Assembly (NCBI RefSeq): GCF_000003605.2
Contig: NW_003132861.1
Coordinates: 74,796-89,859 of the forward strand
Source of the DNA: Saccoglossus kowalevskii
Taxonomy: Eukaryota > Hemichordata > Enteropneusta > Harrimaniidae
DNA length: 15,064 nt
Direction of reading: 5' to 3'
Below the pieces are notes generated by a model, which was given only the letters and a program-made list of their open reading frames with translations, was not told where the DNA came from and did not search any database. A program made the position numbers and the translations under genes. Positions within the stretch are counted from its first letter, which is position 1; the number at the start of each line of letters is the position of its first letter. Positions 8,994-15,064 of the stretch are shown in pieces.

Positions 8994-9846
8994 AAATCCT
9001 GTATAAACTGAATACCTGTCTAAACTACATCCTGTATAAACTGAATACATATCTAAACTAAATCCTATATAAACTGAATTCTGTATAAACTGAATCCTGT
9101 ATAAACTGAATTCTGTATAAAGTGAATACATGTCTAAACTGAATCCTGTATAAACTGAATACATGTCTAAACTGAATCCTGTATAAACTGAATTATATCT
9201 AAACTGAATCCTGTATAAACTGAATACCTGTCTGAACTGAATCCTGTATAAACTGAATCCTGTATAAACTGAATACCTGTCTGAACTGAATCCTGTATAA
9301 ACTGAATATATATCTAAACTGAATCCTGTATAAACTGAATACCTATCTCAACTGAATCCTGTATAAACTGAATACCTGTATGAACTGAATTATGTATAAA
9401 CTGAATCCCTGTATAAACACTGAATACCTGTCTGTACTGAATCCTGTATAAACTGAATACCTGTCTAAACTGAATATATATCTAAACTGAATCCTGTATA
9501 AACTGAATACCTTTCTCAACTGAATCCTGTATGAACTGAATACCTGTCTAAACCAAATCCTGTATAAACTGAATACTTATTTAAACTAAATCCTGTATAA
9601 ACTAAATACCTGTCGAAACTGAATCCTGTATGAACAGAATACATGTCTAAACTGAATCCTGTAGGAACTGAATACATGTCTCAACTGAATCCTGTATGAA
9701 CTGAATACATGTCTCAACTGAATCCTGTATGAACTGAATACATGTCTAAACTGAATCCTGCATGAACTGAATACATGTCTAAACTAAATCCTGTATAAAC
9801 ACTGAATACATGTCTCAAATGAATGCTGTATAAACTGTATAAACAG
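8994..9846. repeat. Tandem array of a 33-bp dimeric unit, about 26 copies
   Basis: The unit is two related halves: CTGAATCCTGTATAAA (16 bases) and CTGAATACCTGTCTAAA (17 bases). The array begins about 8994 and ends about 9846. Near 9060-9120 the A/B alternation breaks, with several A-type halves in a row. Left and central copies mostly read TGTATAAAC; copies from about 9520 rightward mostly read TGTATGAAC with ACATGTCTCAAC, which suggests recent local amplification of a right-hand variant. Because 33 is divisible by three, one minus-strand frame stays open over several copies (9935-9714) with an 11-residue repeat containing S-L-D-M-Y-S-V-H. This is a by-product of periodicity, not a gene. Plus-strand frames are full of TGA and TAA. 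Confidence 0.95.
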
Positions 9847-11295
9847 GCTAAGTTTGACTCATGGATTTTCATGGGGACATGAAAAACATGAAGATTGTAT
9901 GTGAATGTTGGTGATTTCTGATGACACAAACACAAATGTTGTTTTGTTTTTAAACTTATTTTGTTAATAGATGTGAATATTCATTTAAAAATTGCAAGAT
10001 AATTTTTCAATGTATGATTTTGCATTGAGTGAATGTTGAAGGGAATAAGCATGTGATGAGATGGGTTTCAATGTATTAGAATTGCACTGTGTTGAAGATA
10101 AGGAAAGTTCCATGATACATAACTACAGGTAGCTGCGTCACAGAAATCTATGTGCATTGGTGATACGATATATTGTCTTTCAGGGCACGTTGCATCATCA
10201 TTTGCATATCTCTCAAACACCTGTCAGAAGCCTTTCGAAAATACTTAATCTTTTAACATCAAGTGCTACATTTTTGTCAGCTTTTACAAAATTGTAACCT
10301 GTTGTTTCCACTTTCAACAATACATAATAGCAATTGTCAAAATATGTCTATTTAATAAAAAATGAAGAAATAAAAAATTAAAATAATAAATATACACTCC
10401 TTTGCCAGCATATCTCAAGATTAAGCTATTTGTTACAAAATTTACACACTTTGTCTAATTTTTATAATCACAAAATGTAATAAAACACAAAAAAAATCTA
10501 ACTTTGTAGCAAAATTAGAATTCAAAGACTTAATAAGTTGTCTTGCATATTAGAGTTATTAACACGCTGGGAATTCCAATTTCTCTACCAAAATAAATTT
10601 TCACATTTTCTTGGGGGTGATGTTGATATTCATGGATATAATTTCCCATTGCTTGTTGCTTATAAGATCTTGGTCAAGTTTTTTGGAAGCTATAGAAAAT
10701 AATGCTCTGACTTTACGATTTGCGTCAGATGGTTGTAGCGTGTTATTGTTACAAGCATCGACAAATGAGTCTTTGCATTGTTAGCGTGTGTTGTTATCAT
10801 CGCTTGGTACTCAATTCCCGCGCGTGCACACATGATGATGACCCTCCCACTTTAATATTCAACTAGTGAAGTGGAAAAATGAACTTAACTTGAACCAATG
10901 AAACCAATCTTCTACTTTGAAATTGAGCAACATAGATAAAATGTCTTGTCTTGGTATCAGTTTTTGCTGCAACATCTGGCAACGATGAATAGATGAATAT
11001 TTGAATTTTTAAAGGAAAAGGTTACGATATGACCTTTTATAAAATCAATATGTTCATCAAAACTTTTACAATCAATATACGATTATTTTTCTATGTGGGG
11101 TGGAAGCATAGACAAAATACAACAATCACAAGGGTGTGATGATACAACATAAAATTTGTTAATATGTTTCTAACCTTTCAATTAATTAACTTGTGTATTT
11201 ATTAATTGTGATCGTGATGTGTTTTAATAAATAAACCCATGGGTGTTAATGTGCTCTTTATATATTTTCAATACACGATCCCCCCTTTTCATGAG
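9847..11295. other. AT-rich non-coding stretch, no gene recognised
   Basis: A good splice-acceptor-like sequence, TATTGTCTTTCAG, ends at 10183. It is followed by frames open for about 20 codons and by AATAAA-type sequences near 10352 and 10386, which could mark a terminal exon but proves nothing alone. CpG words cluster at about 10708-10830, including CCCGCGCGTGC. No repeat boundary is confirmed. Confidence 0.45.
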
Positions 11296-11372
11296 GCCCC
11301 TCGGTAAGTCGCGACCCTCGATAAGTCACGGTTTTTGCTTGGATCCCGACACCTGCGACTTAGCAAGGGGCC
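11296..11372. mobile_element. 77-bp CpG-rich inverted-repeat module, GGCCCCT..TAAGTCGC ends
   Basis: GGCCCCTCGGTAAGTCGC (11296-11313) and the reverse complement of 11372-11355 agree at 16 of 18 bases. A direct near-repeat of the left arm, CCTCGATAAGTCACGG, follows at 11317-11332, so the TAAGTC-containing word occurs three times, twice direct and once inverted. No target duplication is visible. The module is much richer in C, G and CpG than its surroundings. It may be a very small MITE, the remnant of a larger repeat, or part of a tandem family; its symmetry is clear but its class is not. Confidence 0.6.
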
Positions 11373-11652
11373 GCTATATTATTCTATATACATGTACATT
11401 TAGTCATACCCTTTCCAAATGACAATGTCTTTTTATCCGTTTTCCTCAAATGCATTTTTAAACACTGATTGTAAATATGTTAAAAAGTGCCATCTTTTCG
11501 ATGCTGGTAAAAATAAAAATAAAAGAGTTTTTAATAAATACTTGTATTATAATGATTGTGCAGTGTGACAATAAACGTAGAAAACCACATTTTAAATTTT
11601 TTAACTCATTTGGACTAGATGATTAGAAGAATTGTATCAGTGTAATTCAAGT

Positions 11653-11927
11653 TTAAATCGCGGTAGTCGTCGCGCCACGCATGCGTGTGATATATGGGTT
11701 GTGCAGATCAACGAGTACAAACTGAGACGTTACCATGCTTTAATTAGGTATTTTTTAGGTGATTGAAACGTATCGAAGGAGTCATCGGCGGTAATCAGTG
11801 CAAGCTGCGCCCTGGTCAAACCTCATACTTGTGATTTCCATTTGAAGAGCGCATTGGATTGTGGGAAAATCAATGTTTATCAACACAAATGTCGCACATG
11901 CGAGGTGTGATGACTACCGCCCTTTAA
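11653..11927. mobile_element. MITE, 267 bp, about 35-bp TIRs (GCGGTAGTC), flanked by TTAA
   Basis: TTAA at 11653-11656 and 11924-11927 flank the element. Inside, the left end reads ATCGCGGTAGTCGTC and the reverse complement of the right end reads AGGGCGGTAGTCATC. Similarity continues to about 35 bases through the GCATGCG region; most differences are C/T or G/A, as expected from CpG decay. The flanks and the two ends align in register without a gap. TTAA duplication is the hallmark of piggyBac-type transposition, so a piggyBac-mobilised MITE is the simplest reading, although the ends do not begin with the CCC or CCY typical of that superfamily. There is no open frame inside. Confidence 0.8.
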
Positions 11928-12293
11928 TATGGACAAAGACAGTTACCATTTCAATTGTAGACAAAAGTAACTCTGAATATGAATTAACATGGAATTGATA
12001 TGTGTTGAAAATAAATTCTGTAAACTGTTGTACTTTCTTGTTAAAAATCAATTATAATGGATCACCTAGAAATGTAATTGAAATATATATATTTTTTTGA
12101 ATGAATGGCTTTTTCCACGTTGAATAACAGGTTTCAAATATGTAGATTTTGACATTATCCCTGGTATAAAATAAACAGATTTTTAACATGTTTCAAACAC
12201 GTTTTTTGGCTTCTTGTTTTGGCTACAATGTATCAATCTTCTACTTGGAAGCTGATATTGGCCATCATATGTAAAAAAAAGTGTAGCAGCTAC
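11928..12293. other. AT-rich spacer, no gene recognised
   Basis: Lies between the TTAA element and the probable LINE tail. Contains a short AT dinucleotide tract near 12085-12091 followed by seven T (12092-12098), and a symmetric GTAGCAGCTAC at about 12283-12293 directly before the ATTT repeat. No gene or further repeat boundary is seen. Confidence 0.5.
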
Positions 12294-12480
12294 TATTTAT
12301 TTATTTATTTACTTATTGACTCTTACACAATACCCGGAGGGAAAGAAAATGGTCACAAAGTACAAAAAGAAAAATATATATAAAAAACAATATATTAAAT
12401 AACAAATACAATCACTAAATAATACAAAATCTCTAAAATACTAACTAATATGAAATTACTAAATTGACAGCGGGCATTAA
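12294..12480 (-). mobile_element. Probable 3' tail of a truncated non-LTR retrotransposon
   Basis: Read on the minus strand, an AT-rich untranslated-looking stretch leads to CTTTCCCTCCGGGTATTGTG, then GTCAATAAGTAAATAAATAA, ending in an AAAT simple repeat (12294-12317 on the plus strand reads TATTTATTTATT). A CCCTCCGGG-type motif followed by a short AT repeat is how several jockey/CR1-like LINE families end in invertebrates, from general knowledge. The upstream limit near 12480 is a guess. No coding remnant of an endonuclease or RT was recognised and no clear target-site duplication was found. A plain AT-rich simple repeat is the alternative. Confidence 0.35.
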
Positions 12481-14224
12481 GATGTCAAGTAAGACCCTGC
12501 TTCTTGTCTTCAAAGCTTTTACTTATGAACTGTGCTACTGTTATAATAATGTTTTCATTTTGTAACAATTCCATGAATTTCCATGTTATTAAGAGAATGA
12601 TTTCATCCCAAGCAGTGTAATTTGGGAGAAAACTCTGTGCTTGTTGCTATAGTGATATGGGAATATCTATCCTCTCAAAAGGCAAACATCATGGAGCAGT
12701 GTTTGTTTGTTTGTTTGTTTAATGTTTCAAACACCCTAGCAACCTACTCTAAGGAAATTTTGATTTTTAAATTAGCTATTAGTTATTCATTAAGTGTTTT
12801 GGGGTGAAAAAAAAAGTTTATTTTAGATTCCGTATTAGCTAGGATGTACATGTGATTGCCAAGACGACATGACAGCATGATTTAAAAAAACGATTGTCAA
12901 TTTTTACAAAAATTTCCCTAGGACTTTATTTAAAAACATCTTGGATGGTTTCAACTTGACAGATTTTTCGTTGAAGCTGACAGTCTATGTTTTTAACGTC
13001 ACATTAATACTGCATGTAATTGCATTGGCCAGAAGGACTATAAATCACTTTTTATTTTCACAAAAGTAAAAATCATGAAATTGTATACATTTCACTGGCC
13101 TAAAGACAAGAATGTATGTCAAGAATTTGAAAGTTTTTCCTCCCAAACACCATTAAATGATTAAATTGTTAAAGTTCTAAGCAGTGAAAATCAAATGACT
13201 TCACAGTAAATCAACATCATAACCTACATGATTAACCTTTTTGCCACCTGTTTCCTCTTTTCATCACAAATTTACAAAATAATCCCATTTATAGTCTGCC
13301 CTTTCCTTCAGAAGATTGGGATAAAAATAGCCACATTTCTTCAGTAAAAACTAAAAATTGACACAAATTTTGCCTGTTGGCTCTAAAATTAGGGTTCCTT
13401 TCCGGAAATATTGAAGAATATGAAAAAAATGCCAGAATAGGTTTGGTGAGAAAGTCTGGTGGTTGAAAAGGTTAACAATTATTACAAAATCAGAAATGTA
13501 AGTCTTTTTAAATTTGCTAAATTGCAAATTGTAAGAAATGTAAAATTTTGCCAGTCTCACAAAATAAATAAGATCCACAAATAGTCACCAAGATTTTCCT
13601 GAATATAAGAAAGCAAGGAGACTGGTTCTTGCCCCTCAAATAGATAGTGTTAATATATTCCCTACTACCCCCGGTATCATTGTGATGACAGGAGAGAATA
13701 GAGATTCAAAAACAAATCCATTTATGTTTATGTTTTAGGTCTGTTAAAAGTGGTTTGTAAATTATTGTATGTATTTTCTGCAATAGCAAAACTCAAAATT
13801 GCTGCATAATAGGTAAATAAACTGTTTTGGACACACATTCAAAAAGTGTGTGTAGATTATATTATAGAATTATATATAATAGAAATAATTTTGATAAAAA
13901 ATAATGACATGTTTTTTGTGATATCAGTTAAAATTTGTGCTGCATCATACATTTTCAATTTTTTTCAAATTTATATGAAAAATACAAATAAAAAAATGAA
14001 GTTTATACATTTTGTAAAACAAATTTTCAGAAAATAAAGTGGGTGTTTTATATGCATAGTTAATTTTTTTTACTCCCTATAATGTAAGTTGTTTGTATAT
14101 GTAGTCACAAACATGTATATAATAGATCTATTATTGACTCTCCTTTCACCTTAAGTACTACACAAATTCATTTGCATTGTGCGTCACTTGAGGTTTTAAA
14201 TTCTTCTAACACTGACTAATAGTA
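12481..14224. other. AT-rich non-coding stretch, no gene recognised
   Basis: Contains five GTTT repeats (12701-12720) and A-runs. Open frames of 61, 75 and 63 codons (12622-12807 plus, 13578-13351 minus, 13846-14037 plus) have low-complexity Phe/Ile/Asn/Lys-rich products without recognisable domains. No exon, RNA gene or transposon ends are seen. Confidence 0.5.
12701..12720. repeat. Microsatellite (GTTT)5
   Basis: Five perfect GTTT units. Bivalve repeats often end in GTTT-type tracts, but the sequence either side does not let me assign this one to a family. Confidence 0.9.
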
Positions 14225-14465
14225 GAGTAAAGCTTTCAGATACATAATGTTACCCAATCCATCGCTGCCACTAATGTGTGCAGCTTACTGAACCCTGATA
14301 TTACCGGTACTACAAATGTGTAAAGCTTTCCATAATGTTACCAAATCCCCTGACTGCCACCAATGTGTATATTTTTGAGATACATACAAGTAATGCTATC
14401 GAATTCCACCAATGCGTAAAGCTTTCAGATACATAATGTTACCAAATCTTACTGCGCCCACCATT
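14225..14465. repeat. Five-copy satellite of about 48 bp (GTGTAAAGCTTTCAGATACA..CCACCAAT)
   Basis: Units begin at about 14225, 14276, 14318, 14365 and 14414, with lengths of roughly 51, 42, 47, 49 and 52. Units 1, 3 and 5 share GTAAAGCTTTC and ATAATGTTACC; units 2 and 4 are more diverged but keep GTGTG or GTGTA at the start, and unit 4 keeps the CCACCAAT end. The array therefore has a two-step period of about 93-96 bases. The same odd/even divergence is seen in the unrelated 33-bp array upstream. No coding capacity is visible. Confidence 0.8.
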
Positions 14466-15064
14466 GTGTTGTTAAAAAAGAAAGGCCACCAATTGCAGCT
14501 AGCAGCGTTATGGCAATGCACAATGCATATATTACAATCTGAAACAAAATATCACAGGTTTTGTGCTCAATTTAGAAAAAAATAATAATTCAATTTTCTT
14601 AAAAAAAGCAAAACAGGATATGTTTTAAGATAATCGTGACATGAAATTGTAGTTTGACAAAAGAACTGAATCCAGTAGATATCCTTATGTAAAAACAGAA
14701 TGTATCATTTGTCATGGCAACATGGCATCTCAAAGTATTGTCAAGAGGTATTTGTAAAATTAAATTACTTCTTTGTATGCATATAGTCTTATGAATTTTT
14801 TATGTTTTACAAAGCCTTGTAATTTACTAGGCGGAAATATATGTTGTAAACTCATAAATCATTTTGTAATGTTGGTTACAGTCAGTCTCCCGTAATACAC
14901 ATATCTAAGCTCTACTTTTAAAATAGTGTTTTATTTAGTGATGTCCATGGCAATGACTGCTGTCAGGCTGGAATTTAATAATTATGACCTTCAGGGGTTT
15001 TTCTAGAAAAAATGAACAGAGGGAGCACACACATATATTTCGGACTTGAACGTTCAATCGGCAA
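14466..15064. other. AT-rich spacer to the window edge, no gene recognised
   Basis: Holds a 12-base palindrome TTGAACGTTCAA (15046-15057) and a GTCATGGCAACATGG phrase near 14712 that resembles half of an X-box. No exon or element end could be fixed before the window stops. Confidence 0.5.

Noticed and set aside
9714-9935. Minus-strand frame with a perfect 11-residue repeat
   Set aside because: It exists because the 33-bp tandem unit is a multiple of three; single-base variants in other units create stops, and there is no start context or recognisable domain.
10820-10855. Possible lone end of the TTAA element (TGATGACC..TTTAATAT)
   Set aside because: Only about 15 of 21 bases agree with the right end at 11911-11928 and no partner end was found.
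1-15064. CRISPR array, bacterial operons, tRNA or rRNA genes
   Set aside because: No spacer-repeat pattern with unique spacers, no Shine-Dalgarno-led gene series, and no tRNA B-box or rRNA-like segment was seen; the tandem arrays lack spacers.

Overview
This window looks like intergenic or intronic DNA from an animal genome. It is strongly AT-rich (about two-thirds A+T by eye) and CpG-poor except in a few islands. It has no convincing intact protein-coding gene: the open frames are short, start on arbitrary codons and are mostly low-complexity hydrophobic translations of AT-rich DNA. The mix of repeats fits a marine invertebrate, most likely a mollusc such as a bivalve: a decayed retrotransposon reverse transcriptase (RT), short inverted-repeat elements with TTTATTTTCGC-type ends, and small satellites. 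The organism is an inference, because no host gene is present to fix it.

Layout. Positions 1-683 (minus strand) hold a decayed RT that runs off the left edge and resembles tyrosine-recombinase (DIRS/Ngaro-type) retrotransposons. Positions 1162-1580 are a 419-bp non-autonomous DNA transposon with 28-bp terminal inverted repeats (TIRs). Positions 1581-8714 are mostly featureless. They include a few hairpins, a G10 tract, two CpG-denser islands (5881-6180 and 6821-7020), a possible degraded 727-bp inverted-repeat element (7055-7781) and three strict X-box-like motifs. Positions 8715-8926 are a second TIR element with a TA duplication. It is followed 67 bases later by an array of about 26 copies of a 33-bp unit (8994-9846), where each unit is a dimer of related 16- and 17-bp halves.

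The right half has a 77-bp CpG-rich inverted-repeat module (11296-11372), a third TIR element flanked by TTAA (11653-11927), a probable minus-strand LINE 3' tail ending in an ATTT/AAAT repeat (about 12294-12480) and a five-copy satellite of about 48 bp (14225-14465).

No genes here work together. The window is best read as a record of several unrelated repeat insertions and local tandem amplifications. The strongest observations are the three structurally complete TIR elements, the dimeric 33-bp array beside one of them, and the RT fossil with at least four separate lesions. I did not find a convincing new multi-gene system.
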